From: Stratiolaelaps scimitus | Taxonomy: Eukaryota > Arthropoda > Arachnida > Mesostigmata > Laelapidae | NCBI GenBank assembly: GCA_019614645.1 | Contig: JABWDB010000039.1 | Location: 1 to 64,000, forward strand | DNA length: 64,000 nt | Reading direction: 5' to 3' | Shown here: positions 47,749-59,299 of the stretch, one piece after another | Layout: each line of letters starts with the position of its first letter | Numbering within the stretch: the stretch's first letter is position 1 | Translations under genes and position numbers: made by a program | Notes under the pieces: model-generated | Seen by the model: the letters and a program-made list of their open reading frames with translations, nothing else | What the model was told of the DNA's origin: nothing | Databases searched by the model: none

Positions 47749-49111
47749 ATGTGGAGCTCGTGTGTGAAGCTTCTACTCTTGTTGCGTTTGACCACGGGTG
47801 AGGAGTCGCACGATAAGTCATCGATACCCGTCATGAACATTTGTGGTAAGCCGATGACCGGCCTTTGAGAGCCTTGTGACATCTGTACGTGCACGTCTGT
47901 CCTCCTGTCGGTCGGTTTGACATTTGTATGCGGCCGAACATGTTGAACATGTAAGGTGTCCAGTGACGAACGCCACTATTTTAGGCAATGCCAAACGGAT
48001 TGGCGGGCGTACGTGCTTCCTAGATTCAAGTGACGCTTGAGAGTCAGCGGCTACCCATCCTGCAATTACAACAGTAACACTCATGCATCTGTGGCATGTA
48101 GACCCTCAGATTTTTAAATGAGCAACGCGATAGAAGAGTTCTCGTTGTTTTTCAATCCATCCTATATGATTATATAATAGATAATTGGAATTGGTATACC
48201 CGCCTGCGGGCGACAAACACCACCGCTTCTGCCGCGATACACAATGCGAATATAATCCCGAGTCGTCACGATAGTTGCCGCTGTGCACACTAGTACGCAG
48301 TTGAGTTTTACTAAATGAAAAATGGATTTCGAAAGTGTTCCCGGGTAGGGCTAGCGCGTGATATTATATAATTCGACAGATCAATATTTTAATCATCAAA
48401 CTTGTTAATATCAACTATTACATGTTGACAAACCCTGCACCGGGCACGAGAAAGAACGGCCTTTGTTGTGAACCTACTTATGTGACCTGTTCTGAAGGCC
48501 TGAAGGTACCGCCTTTCTCCAGCTCGTTTATAATCACTACACAAACAATCCATACTAGATCGACACTTCGGTTCAATATTATTACTGTTCACTACAAATC
48601 ACAATAGAGAAGGACCCCAAGGAGTATGACATACATGCACAGCTCATGAAACAATAACCCCTTACATATGATCAGCTAAAACTTTTCAGACTAATGTCCG
48701 TTTATATATAATAATACAATTTGACAGTAATTAATATCTAAAATTGCAGAAACTCGATCGATGGCCATACAACTATATAGGTGCAATCGGTTTTGTGGAT
48801 GTGTCTTTGAGGGACACGTAACTACCGGCTGTGTGATGTATTTAATGCTGCCTAATGATGAGTTTGTGCTGTGCCAACCAATTACTGTCCAACTGTCATT
48901 GCCCTAATCTACATTGCAGTGTTTGACGACGAACCCACAACGAAATTCATCGACTGCCTCATTGAAAAGGTTGACAAAGACGTAAGTAAAGCCCCCACGC
49001 ACGAATGTATAATGTTCAAGGCACAACATTCTAGGACGAAGATGTCCGCCCGCCGTGTGCTGTTATATAAAGGCCATGGCTTCTTACCGTGAACAAGTCT
49101 AGTTTTGACAT

Positions 49112-49147
<36 letters not shown>

Positions 49148-50602
49148 ATGTCAAAACTAAAGTTGTTCATGGTAAGAAGCCATGGCCGTTTTCAAGAAAA
49201 GAGCCATTCGTCGAGCCTTTGACTACCGAATCCAGCAATCGTTCTCCAGCGCATGTGTCCGTGGAGAAGCGCACTGTGTATATAATATATCCGAATCTAG
49301 ACATCCCAATTCGAGTTATATCCGCCGGCCATTGTGTGGCGGACCCGCATGAGCATTACTTGGCGCGCTAAGCAGCTCAAGGTGTAAGGTTGGAACTCGT
49401 TTCTCGCTATCTCGTCGCTCGCGTCGTGAGAGCCAAACGTGAAAATCTCGAGTCACGAGGGCCGCGGGTTAACTAAAGGGAAGGGGTTTGGTGCCTTAGA
49501 ATCTTAAGCCTCTCGAGTCCATCCATTCGGCTCGTTTTCGGTCATCCTTAGTTAGCGACGTACGAACTCAACCTGTTGTTGAACTTGCAGGTCGTTGACA
49601 GAACATTATCTTCAATTAGGGAGTTATTTCCTGATTCGACCCTTCTGGAAACTCTGCGCTACGTATGCAAAGCCAACAATGACGAAGGTCACGTAATTGT
49701 ACGTAACTGTACTGGGAAACGATATTTTCACTATGATTCATGTCCATCCGATAGGTTTGCAAGGCAGCATGATTCTTATACGTCATGAAATCGTGTCAAT
49801 TGTTTGCTAGACGTAACCGTTTCTAATGGTGAGACATATATTGATCACTAGTTCGAACCGATTGGTTTTGCTTAAAATTGGCTAGACGTGCAAACATAAG
49901 CGAATCGTCACAATGCCATAAAAGACGAGCTGACGATAGTTAACAACAAAAATATTGACAAATAGATCAGCAAAATTATGAGATGTCTCAGGCAAATATT
50001 GGATGACCACACGGGCAAGGGTCCGAGTTCAGCGTGTTATTGTAGCATTTGTAAACTTGTTATCATTCGTTGCAGATCGACGCTGTTGCTGACAATATAT
50101 CTGTACGTATTCAATTTTTTGTTATTAAAACTTATAATTCACTTATACGATTATTACCTAACACGATACAGTGTTGGCCAATTCTGACACAACGCCAGTT
50201 CACCCCTGTTGTTTGAGTAGAACTTCGCATAGGAATTTAGTTTTTTTGTTTTTAATTCAACATTGTTACGAATTTCGTAAGGAGCGAAAGGGAATTTTGA
50301 ATCGATTAAAACGTCCCCCGTTCATCTTTTTCAAATTTTTTCATCCTCCAGACAAGTTGCTATAAACATCACAGTTGCAAGTATTTTCCGTATATAAATG
50401 ATCCGCCGATAGACAATCCGCATTCGTATAGATAAATTTCAATGAGCTAAGCTCAGGTGCATACTTGAATCAAGCCATGTGATGAATTGAACCGGAATAT
50501 TAATGCGGTGTTGTTGAATCATGTTACTGCCATTCGCAGGAGGACGAATTGAGCGCAGCTGTACCAAGCGTGTGGGAGTGCCACGACACCTACCTACTGT
50601 AG
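47749..50602 (+). CDS. Small secreted four-cysteine helical protein, 5 exons (118 aa)
   Basis: Predicted by chaining short exons, none of which stands out alone: 47749-47845, 48920-48981, 49591-49698, 50076-50102 and 50540-50602. The phases (1, 0, 0, 0) match at every junction. The acceptors (TTGCAG, TTGCAG, TTGCAG, TCGCAG) are strong, and the donors include GTAAGC, GTAAGT and GTACGT. The product has a signal peptide (MWSSCVKLLLLLRLTTG) and a mature part of about 100 residues with cysteines in VMNIC, FIDC, RYVC and VWEC. It is likely mostly helical (VDRTLSSIRELF, IDAVADNISEDELSAAV). The 12-residue spacing of the first two mature cysteines, the size and the exported helical character recall microplusin-type antimicrobial peptides of ticks. 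The rest of the cysteine pattern does not match well, so I leave the function open. The 27-bp exon 4 is unusually small. Confidence 0.6.
49068..49190. repeat. Near-perfect palindrome with (TA)n loop
   Basis: The left arm (about 49068-49110, GGCCATGGCTTCTTACCGTG...) and right arm (about 49148-49190) are reverse complements over about 40 bp with only a few mismatches, separated by about 37 bp of TA repeats. It lies in intron 2 of the small secreted gene. It could be a short MITE, an extruding cruciform or a hairpin RNA precursor. Confidence 0.88.
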
Positions 50603-51880
50603 AGAGTGCAGATATCCGTTTCTGAGCGAACGTTCTGAAGACGTCAACGAGCGAAGACTCTGAATGATGATACGAATATACATTAAGCTCATACTGTTTT
50701 TAACGAATTGTAAAAATACAGTTGAATGAGGGTGGAGGTTATTTTCACAGGTCGAATTTTTTGATGAAATTACCTAAAGATGTTGAATTGAAGAGAATTG
50801 AAGAGATGAGTACGCGTTCTATAGGAATATCACTTAGTCGTGGAAGGTGTAGTTCCAAAGGTCCATACAATGGTCGTTCACAGGTAAATATAAGTACATA
50901 GAGACGTTGCACGTAAATTGAAAAACAATGATAGTAATGTACTTTGATTAAAAAAGCTGGATATAACTTCGTATGCGTGAACCACCAAATTGAGATGGAC
51001 AAATCATAGAATTGGGGAAAAAACTGGGGGCGGGGGTGCTTGAGAAGTTCAATGCGCAGATCAGATAATAGTAATACCTTATAATCGATCTATATAGAAT
51101 AAGGTTAAGAGCTGAGGCCTGTCAGATAGGGGAACAGCTGAGGGTCAGCTCGAAAAACAGTATATAGAATAAGGTAGTCCTCTCATATCTATTGTAATAT
51201 GTAGAAGGCATTATAGATGATGTCCCTTGACTCTGGAGCATGAAGTGGAACATATCATGCAGCGACTCGCTTTCAATGGGGCTAGTGTTATCTCTCTCTG
51301 TCTCTTTCCATTGATTTTTTCTGAGCACAACTTCGCTTGCCAAAAGGCTGAGGGTTTAATATTGTTGAATACAATGTCCGCCTTTATGCATCGTTGAGTT
51401 TTGTGGCGAACTCGATGTACAATTGCACATTGAGCGCCTCATAATTTCGACATTGTTGCGTATGTGGAAACCATCACAGTAAGGTGTACTATGCTAAAAG
51501 GATGTTACACAATGTTCAATCAAGGAGGATTGAAATTATATATCAAAACCAAATGGCAAATGTAGGTTTGTAGGTATTTATACCTTCCGTGACTCGATCG
51601 TTCCGTTGTCGTGAGTAATAATACATCTCTTTGGTCCCACAACGAGTAGGAATACAGACAGGACCTAGTCAATATGGCAAACCGCACTGGTAGTGATACG
51701 TGTAACGACCGGGGGGAGATTTGCTATATGGTATCCAGATAAGAAATGCCTGACAATCAGGTGATCGGACTCTAATGACTGACGTAGGTTTTCTACGACC
51801 TCGTAAAATTGCAGGCTGACTCGCAGCCAACATTTAACGTCCACGGTACTACTTTCGGCACTGCTTCATAGGCCCCACTA
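50603..51880. other. Intergenic, small secreted gene to kinase
   Basis: About 1.3 kb. It holds a short dispersed repeat (about 51100-51165) that is inverted relative to 36568-36605. No gene is visible. Confidence 0.5.
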
Positions 51881-51897
51881 AATGCAAAAGTATAACG

Positions 51898-51972
51898 ATG
51901 GGGATCGAACCCGTGCACCTACGTGTCTCCTTCTATTTCAAGGCGAACACGAATGCACTAAGCCACTGGGCT
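51898..51972 (-). repeat. tRNA-Ser-like SINE or tRNA pseudogene
   Basis: The minus strand carries an A box (TGGCTTAGTGC, 51965-51955) and a B box (GGTTCGATCCC, 51911-51901), a CTTGAAATAGAAGG stretch that looks like a decayed serine-type anticodon arm, and extra bases like a long variable arm. The acceptor stem does not pair, so it is not a working tRNA. It lies just upstream of the kinase in the region that would otherwise extend the kinase frame. Confidence 0.7.
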
Positions 51973-52091
51973 CGACACCACTTCCAAGGCACGTCTATGT
52001 CACGCTACTCGGCTGTCGGAAAAAGGAGGAGAGGTCTCGGAGGTGGATACAGTGCGGAGAGATGAGGTTTATTTATAGCTTGGTAATAACG

Positions 52092-53198
52092 ATGGGCATT
52101 CCCGTCTCAACACTGCTGGGCGGGTCGGGCGCACCGAAGGGTCCTTCTCCCAGAGATTTTCCTAGTTACAGCCTATTCCTGGCGGAAAAGCGGAAAACTT
52201 TCGAGGAACGACTACGGAATGGTGCCGACGTTAAGCAGGCTAGATGCGACGACTTCAAGATTAAGGGATTGCTAAATAAGGGTGCTTATAGCCAAGTTCT
52301 GTACGTCAAACACAAACGGACAAAGGTCCACCATGCGATGAAGGTTCGGGATAAAGCCTCAGTCGCCGGCATACCCCGTGTGCTACTTCGAACTCAAACG
52401 GAACGGCGTCTGCTAGCGGCAATAGACTTCGAATTTATCGTCAAGCTTTGCTATACCTGCAAAGATAATGCGAATTTTTACCTAATCCTCGAGTCGGCGC
52501 CTTGTGGTGATTTTCAGGAGTACTTAAGCACGAAGGCGGACGTTGATGTCTCGGAAGACGAGGCACGTTTCTGTGTAGGCCAAATTGCTCTGGCGTTGGA
52601 ATACCTCCATGAAGCTAACATCATCCATCGGGATGTGAAACCAGAAAATCTCTTGATAACCAGTGATGGCTATCTGAAATTAGCAGACTTCGGCTTTGCC
52701 AAGATTATGACTAGCGAGTTTACCCACTCGCTACTCGGCACGGTCGAGTTTATGGCACCGGAAATATTCGATTACAAGTACGGGAAACCTGTTGATTGTT
52801 GGGCCTTGGGCTGTATTGCCTTTCAAATATTGTATGGGAATACGCCCTTCTGGGATGAAACCGACGAACAAATACGGAGAAATATTTGCATGCCAGAACC
52901 GTTCCTGTTTCCGGAAGACACTGAGAGCCTAGAGGATCCAGATGGCTTTCCTGACTTTACATTGAAGGTTCTCCAAAAAACACCTAACCTCCGGTTGGGA
53001 TCTGATCCAGTCAGGCGTATGAACGAACTCAAGGACCACGAATGGTTTCGACGTTCAAAGTTCGATTGGACTACTTTGTATGAGAAAAAATATCCGACGA
53101 GGTTGACAGGTTACACCCGAGTCGAGCCCAGTGAGTATTGGAAGCCGTTAGCAAATTCCACCACTGAGCAGTATGCTGACGAATTTAAGGATTTTTAG
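52092..53198 (+). CDS. Intronless AGC-family Ser/Thr protein kinase (368 aa)
   Basis: A protein kinase of the AGC group. Catalytic landmarks: AMK lysine at residue 84, helix-C glutamate at 104 (TERRLL), HRDVKPEN with the catalytic aspartate at 181, DFGFAK at 199-204 and MAPE ending at 224. It ends in FKDF, the FxxF tail seen in PKA catalytic subunits, whereas WALGCIAFQIL and the YEKKYPTRLTGY region are closer to PDK1. I therefore do not assign a subfamily. The frame is open 70 codons further upstream (from 51882), but that part overlaps a tRNA-derived repeat. The start at 52092 gives a normal length and an MG N-terminus suitable for myristoylation. Odd: the glycine loop reads LNKGAYSQV, with the first and third glycines replaced, and the activation-loop threonine is serine 213. 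The lack of introns beside intron-rich neighbours suggests a retrogene. Confidence 0.85.
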   Translation: MGIPVSTLLGGSGAPKGPSPRDFPSYSLFLAEKRKTFEERLRNGADVKQARCDDFKIKGLLNKGAYSQVLYVKHKRTKVHHAMKVRDKASVAGIPRVLLRTQTERRLLAAIDFEFIVKLCYTCKDNANFYLILESAPCGDFQEYLSTKADVDVSEDEARFCVGQIALALEYLHEANIIHRDVKPENLLITSDGYLKLADFGFAKIMTSEFTHSLLGTVEFMAPEIFDYKYGKPVDCWALGCIAFQILYGNTPFWDETDEQIRRNICMPEPFLFPEDTESLEDPDGFPDFTLKVLQKTPNLRLGSDPVRRMNELKDHEWFRRSKFDWTTLYEKKYPTRLTGYTRVEPSEYWKPLANSTTEQYADEFKDF

Positions 53199-53347
53199 TT
53201 TAGATGAATGCTAGGATCATCAAGTAGAGTAAAGACGGCTTGGTCAATGACTGACCATCAGAGTTAAGTCACAAATGAAGCAACATTTGTACATTCGGCA
53301 TTAGAGCGCAACGACTTGAGTTAACGGTCGATACTTGAGAGTTTGTC

Positions 53348-53353
53348 AATAAA
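53348..53353 (+). terminator. Polyadenylation signal of the kinase gene
   Basis: AATAAA about 150 bp after the stop codon, followed by a T-rich stretch. Confidence 0.7.
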
Positions 53354-53359
53354 ATTACC

Positions 53360-54392
53360 TTGAAGGTGTTATTTTTTTGCGTACATAGGTTTTCTGGCCA
53401 CCCACTTTAAATCCAGGTTAATAGGCGTCACCAAATGCACCTGGCTGTCCGATGAAGACCGTAACAAGCATTTCTCGCCCACATCGCTAATTCTTACACC
53501 AACGGAGTCTTTCGGAGTACACCATCCAAATCGTAGCTAACGGCGGCGAGGAATTATATTTCAATGACGGCCAGAATAATGCTACAACCCTCTTGCGGAG
53601 GTGAGAAGAAATAGTCACGACCTCCCCCAAGATTAACACTATCTGAACCTTTATCGGGGTTGAAAACATCTGCCAGCTGTTCTAAGCCGTACTTACCATA
53701 CCGGATCTCAAGGCTATCATAAATCAGCGTTTAACTACGAGATAATTAATCGGGAAACAGGAGAGGTTTATTCCCTTCATTGTCTCAATTGCACGTTCAT
53801 ATTTCGAAAGTCCATATTGAAAGCAAATAATGTAATATTTATTGAAATCAAGTAGATTCAATATACACTTTCTGGTTATTATGACATGTATTAAATATGT
53901 CTACAATCTCACACCATGTATCCTACGGCGTGGTAATTTTGAATACTGGCTTTTGTACAAATTCGAAAATCGTCCATATATTACAACGGAAATCTCCCAC
54001 GAGTTTGGATGTGGTGACTCATATGAGACGTCAACGCTTCATGGTGGCTGATCTCTGAATGAACCCCTGGGCGTTCAGTTCTCGTACTGCCCCAGGCAAG
54101 GAGCTCGCTGCACCTCGCTGACCTCCTTGCAGCTGATAGCTGATTGGCAGATTGTTTGAGGACAACTAAGTCCTGTTTGGGTTTTGCAGAAGACTCGCAC
54201 ACCTCGCCAGAAACATCTTTCTGAACAGTGCCCACAACGCCGGTTTACTTAGCGCGTTTGAGATCGTGTCTGTGTTTCTCTCTCTCTCTCTCTCTCTCTG
54301 TATGAATTTGGTGTTGTTCCTGACCAACGTCCATGCTATATGGTATTGAAGACGTCACATGACACGGGCCAGCGCCGTGTGAAGGTCCCGTC
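53360..54392. other. Intergenic, kinase to duplicated-motif secreted gene
   Basis: About 1 kb without a recognisable gene. It contains a (TC)n tract at about 54278-54299, shortly before the next start. Confidence 0.5.
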
Positions 54393-56001
54393 ATGCGACT
54401 GCCCCTCTTATTATGGTTACTTATTCACGTCACCACCTGGAATTATTGTGAAGCATTTCTGCAGGGTCTCATTCCAGTGCTCACAGGTGCACTTTCCCTA
54501 CAGGGATTATTCCGTGTCGGAGTGATCTACATTGGTACAGCCGTCTATATACTGTCGGGTATACATTCTGGCTATAAGCGTCAGACGATGCACACCAAGC
54601 CCGAGTTTGAGCAGATTATTGAAGTGCTGGACGTGCCTGAGGATGTCTACCAGGAACGTAAGCGGAACCAAGTGCTGACCGGTGTTGGAAATGGCGTTCA
54701 ACCAGGAGACCCTAGTGTTGATTTCGTGAGCAGGATCGAGCAAGGCCCAAATCAAAGGAGCCAAGTCGGACCCCTCAGGCGAAAGGGAGACATAAAGGTA
54801 ATGTTTGAGGTGATTATACTAATTAAGTCGTATGAAGACAAGGATGCAATAAATTGATTGACAACGATTCCTAGAAAGCTCTTAAAAAGACAAGCATTTG
54901 TTCGATCGCGACCCATCGTAATTATAGCCCCACGTATTTTCACTAGAATTATAGGCACCAGTATCGTAGACATTACGATGCTAAATAATTAATCATTGAC
55001 AGTTAGTAAGCTCTATAATGTAACTTTATTTTTCGTTAACCCTGTATAATACCTTTGGAGTAAGTTCAATGCAAGACAAATACCATCGTTTATTGGAAGG
55101 CCTTCCAGAGGCTTGAATTCTTTTGCTCTCTCCGATAGATTTAGGTGTCTACGCCACCGAACGGACAAACCGCTAATATCCGTCACAGTCCAGCCTACGT
55201 TTACCTCACGATGAACTTTACGAATAATTACGAGCAACAGAATGACTCTTATGACTCCTGGCAATTTCTATTTCACGTAATTTGTTCACAACTCTGAAAT
55301 TTGCAGCTTCACGAACAACAAAATACGTCTCGCTTTGTTGTCACCAGAAATGGCTCTCGTGGCTTCACCGTGGGACACGGCGGGCCATTCCGGGCAAAGG
55401 TTCATTGCCATGAGCTACGTAAGGATAGCCTAACCTACCGAAAATACTGTGCGCACAGCCAAGAGAAGACTACCTATTCAGATTCACAGGCAAGCGAATA
55501 ATCTAGTATGTTCACGTTGATCCTATCGGATCGAAAACTGTACGTAAATAATATTCACCAACTGCATGTGATGCACTTAATTACTATTTGGCCATTTGAC
55601 ATATTATTATTATTATTATTATTATTGCCAATTTTGTCGGTAATTGTTATAACACAAATATTCAATTGTACAATTTCCAGGTGCAAAAACAGGTGATCTA
55701 CCGCTCACCAGACGGTGGACAAAGCGAAAACCTCTTTAGTAAATTTGGGCCATTCCGTAAACGGCCTTCCTGTAAAAACCTTCGGCGGGGTAGTCGAGCT
55801 TATGGGAGATACTGTGATAAGCAGAAGCCTCCGCACACAGATGTCATCAGTTTTATGTATCCCAATTACCTTCCATGGAAAGCTGTTCCAGCCACCATTG
55901 GATCCCTAAAAGGGAAGGAATATCATTTAAGAAACAGATTCTTTGTACCGCAAGCCCTCAAGCGGTGGTTCCGCGAAAATAAACATAAAGACAATAACTA
56001 A
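54393..56001 (+). CDS. Secreted protein with exon-duplicated cysteine motif (302 aa, unknown family)
   Basis: My model joins 54393-54797, 55307-55489 and 55681-56001, all in phase 0. Exon 1 encodes a signal peptide (MRLPLLLWLLIHVTTWNYC) followed by further hydrophobic sequence (about residues 22-55) that may be a membrane segment. Exons 2 and 3 each carry one copy of a motif of the form GPFRxxxxCxxLRxxSxxYxxYC: GGPFRAKVHCHELRKDSLTY and FGPFRKRPSCKNLRRGSRAY, each followed by a second cysteine (KYCAHSQ, RYCDKQ). The motif thus spread by exon duplication. Both motif exons are rich in basic residues. Intron 2 has a GC donor (CAG|GCAAGC) with a normal acceptor (TTTCCAG). I do not recognise the family. 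A short extracellular or membrane-anchored cysteine domain protein is the most that can be said. Confidence 0.72.
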
Positions 56002-56049
56002 TTCTGGAGGCGAATCCGAATGACATTACATAACATTGTACCGATTCCT

Positions 56050-56055
56050 AATAAA
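56050..56055 (+). terminator. Polyadenylation signal of the duplicated-motif gene
   Basis: AATAAA about 50 bp after the stop at 56001, in an AT-rich 3' UTR. Confidence 0.75.
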
Positions 56056-58104
56056 TATATTTATTATATGGCATCCAAAATAGTGTCGATATTTTATTAA
56101 TCACTAAGGCTCACTCATTCACGAAGGCGTATTTGTGAATATGGCACGTATCGAAATACTGCTGTTTTCAGCCTTTCATTCATTTCAAATACTTGTACAT
56201 GGTATGTTTTCATGAACAGGGTGTTTTTGCACGTTATGCAACATTAGTGGACAATATCGAAGGTAGGCCTCTGTATAATAGTTTTCACTCATCTTTCTCG
56301 CGAGTACATATCTACAGAGTAACCTGTAATACAAAACATAAAAGAGAGAGAGAGAGAGAAAAAAAAACAGGAGAGGCAAAAGTTTGCTTGAAATCCCACC
56401 GGAGTTGTACGATTCTAGGTTTGGGGTCCTCGAAGATTACCTTCTCTCTAGTTTTCCATACCTGTGTTGTTACGAAACACACGATGACATTATATATGGG
56501 TAAGTAGTTACAGAAAACTGAAAAAAAATGCACGCAAAAGCATCTGCGAAACTATCAAACGCTCCCATAGGCTAAATAGACGTCGCCTACGCGTGCGTAG
56601 CTTATCGAATACCAGCGCACATATTTTTCAACGGCTCATCAAGTGATAATAATCAAACACGCGCACACACACACACACAATTTAATAATACATAAACTTT
56701 GTACGCTTAGATTTGCTCGACCATGACAATCCAAACGGATGTTCATGCCTATGGTAATTTGAAATAAAAGGAACAATCTTCTAGACAGGTAAAAAAAATC
56801 AAAAATAAATCAGGCAATGTGTTTTCTATTTGCATCTACAGACAATTATTATTGTTCCCGAAGTGCCGGGAGGTTACATTCATGAACAATACTAAAAAAG
56901 ATGTATGTCATCTAAAAAATGTAGCAATAGTAGTTTTCGAAAGCCTACATAAAGTCTGTTTGATGGCCTCGTCTCTAGACGATGGCGTCTTCAGTTCGAT
57001 TCAACACAGGCTCACATAATATAGTAAAGGCGCGTATTCGGTTATGATGGCAATCGAGTTTGGTGGAGAGGCTGCAACGAAGTTCGTTATTCGGCGACAG
57101 CTCTACGACACACACACACACACACCAATGATAAGTCATCTAACATATCTAACATATTCCAACATATTCTATTTACATTGTCATTATAACTTTATCTATA
57201 TCATCTAACTTATTCATCTATCTTATTCTATAGGGTGACGTTAACCAATCAAAATGCGTTCACTTGACAATAAACTTAATGATCATAAGCCCGTTGCAAA
57301 CGAAATCAAAAATCAATTTTTGACTAATCCACCGAAATCGTGATACAGTTACAAGAATCATATGAACTAGGCTAAATTGCGGCCGGGTTAGGACCCGAGG
57401 GTCGACGCCCAACCAGTGCGGTGGGTCAGCCTCACGGAGTGGCTGCCTTTTCGACGTTCGCCGATCTTTGTCCGTAATTGTCGCGTTTGGCCGTAGCCAA
57501 AGCTTCCAAGGTTCGAGGTGGTTGGTGTTTTTAAAACGCTCGTTAGCTGACCTAATTAGGCATAGACTGGTGAGCTTGAAGTAACTCTTTGAGTAGTACT
57601 TACAGGAGGTTGACGTTTGTTGAGGTTCATCAAATATTGATACTTCAAAGAAGTATTATCCATGGCCCGATTAGTACGAATAACTTAGATGTTAGGTATC
57701 GCCGCTCGGGTAGTAACAGAACAATCGATGTTTTGGCATGAATTGGATTTCCTTCCTGACTTTGGACTGTACAATGTCGTCTAAAAGTTACAATATTTAT
57801 GATATATTATTATTGTGTGTTTATAAATATAACCATTGGGCGAGTGTTAGACGTATTTAAATTTTGCCACCTATGTAGTACCCGGACACAGCTTATACTA
57901 TTCTTCGCAATCTGCCTGTATGATCTGCGGTGTGCCGTGTCAATGGTGGCAGTGGTTGAATCGAATCGAGTTGCTTACAACTCGATATTAACTGATTGAA
58001 CTCGATATTATTGAATGAGACAAACCAACCAGCTAACTAGGTACTTATGTTATTAGCTTAATTAACAAACATAGATAATTACTAGTACTTTCATCGCAGG
58101 GGCA

Positions 58105-58137
<33 letters not shown>

Positions 58138-59290
58138 CTTCTTATATAATTGAGAAATCGATTCTTCGTTACTCTTAAATACACCTTATTAAGTCAAAGG
58201 ACGCTCGGTATTTTAGCTGTCTAGCACGAGAACATTCACATGTTCATTGTTAGGCCTTTATCTCTTCACTTACCGATGCACAATTTCATCGAAGCTATAT
58301 TCTTTTTTTTTATGCTACAGTACCTCGTCCCCGATCATCACGACTTATGCAGGCCCTTATGGTCATCAACTGAAACTTACACAGATACAGATAATTGAAT
58401 CAGATCATTTTACCCGAATTTAGCTAGGCCAAACCCATTTTATTACCTGCGAGTTATTTCCCCTAAACCACTATAACATAAGACCATAACGTCAATTCTT
58501 CTGTCCGATTGGCGCAATTCTAAAACAAGAAAAAATAGAAAACAGCTACACAAGTGTAGTATTCAATAATATTGTCAATATGAACAAAGCAAATCTAATA
58601 AATCGCTTTCCGTAGAATTGGTCGGGTCATACCCGACCTGTTCTGACGCTTGAACGGCGTCCGACACAACAATGACATCCGACGTATTCAATATTTCTAT
58701 CACTTTCACATTATACAATTGTTATGCTATCGTCATCACCATTATCGATATTGTCATCAGCGCCGGCAGCGTCACTATCGAAATATCATGAGCGATTATA
58801 AAATATATATATATATATATAGATATATATATATATAACAATTGCATTCATGTTTCGTTTGAGCTCTGACCGACGCACAACGAATGAAGCGCATTTTTTG
58901 CCAACAGCTTCGATGTAACCACTGGCATTGTAATCTCTATTCGCTATTACAGCCGCAGTAGGAGAAGCAACTGCAGAGCTTCTCTGTCGCCGCAGTGTGG
59001 GACAGGACAAGTAGAACAAGAAGTGGCGAACGTGAACAGCAGAGAGCGAGTACGTGACCAACGTCGCCATTCGTTCATAGACTCACCGAAATCACAGTTT
59101 CGCTCGTTAATACACCAATCACGGCAGCAACGACGGACATGCCATTCCAGTCCGTACCTTCGTGTTCCACTGTGTCCTGCCTGGTATACGCTTGCGCGTG
59201 GATCTTGTCGACATGTGTGTGTCTGTCTTTTAATAATCGGTGTGTGTGTTGACTATTCTGTCGACTGATTGAAATATCATAAATAGATAT
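56056..59290. other. Repeat-rich intergenic region
   Basis: No gene that I can support. It contains (AG)n at about 56342-56360, (CA)n at about 56660-56680 and 57110-57124, and (TA)n at 58109-58137 and 58802-58838. A GC-rich island at about 57375-57500 stands out against the AT-rich surroundings but shows no ORF or RNA fold that I recognise. Confidence 0.5.
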
Positions 59291-59299
59291 CTCTACACT

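Noticed and set aside
48422..48607. Cysteine-containing ORF (KNGLCCEPTYVTC) considered as an extra exon of the small secreted gene
   Set aside because: Its phase does not fit between exon 1 and exon 2 (a stop appears in the required frame), whereas joining those exons directly is in phase.
57375..57500. GC-rich island considered as a structured RNA or rDNA fragment
   Set aside because: No conserved rRNA, tRNA or other RNA signature that I can recognise.
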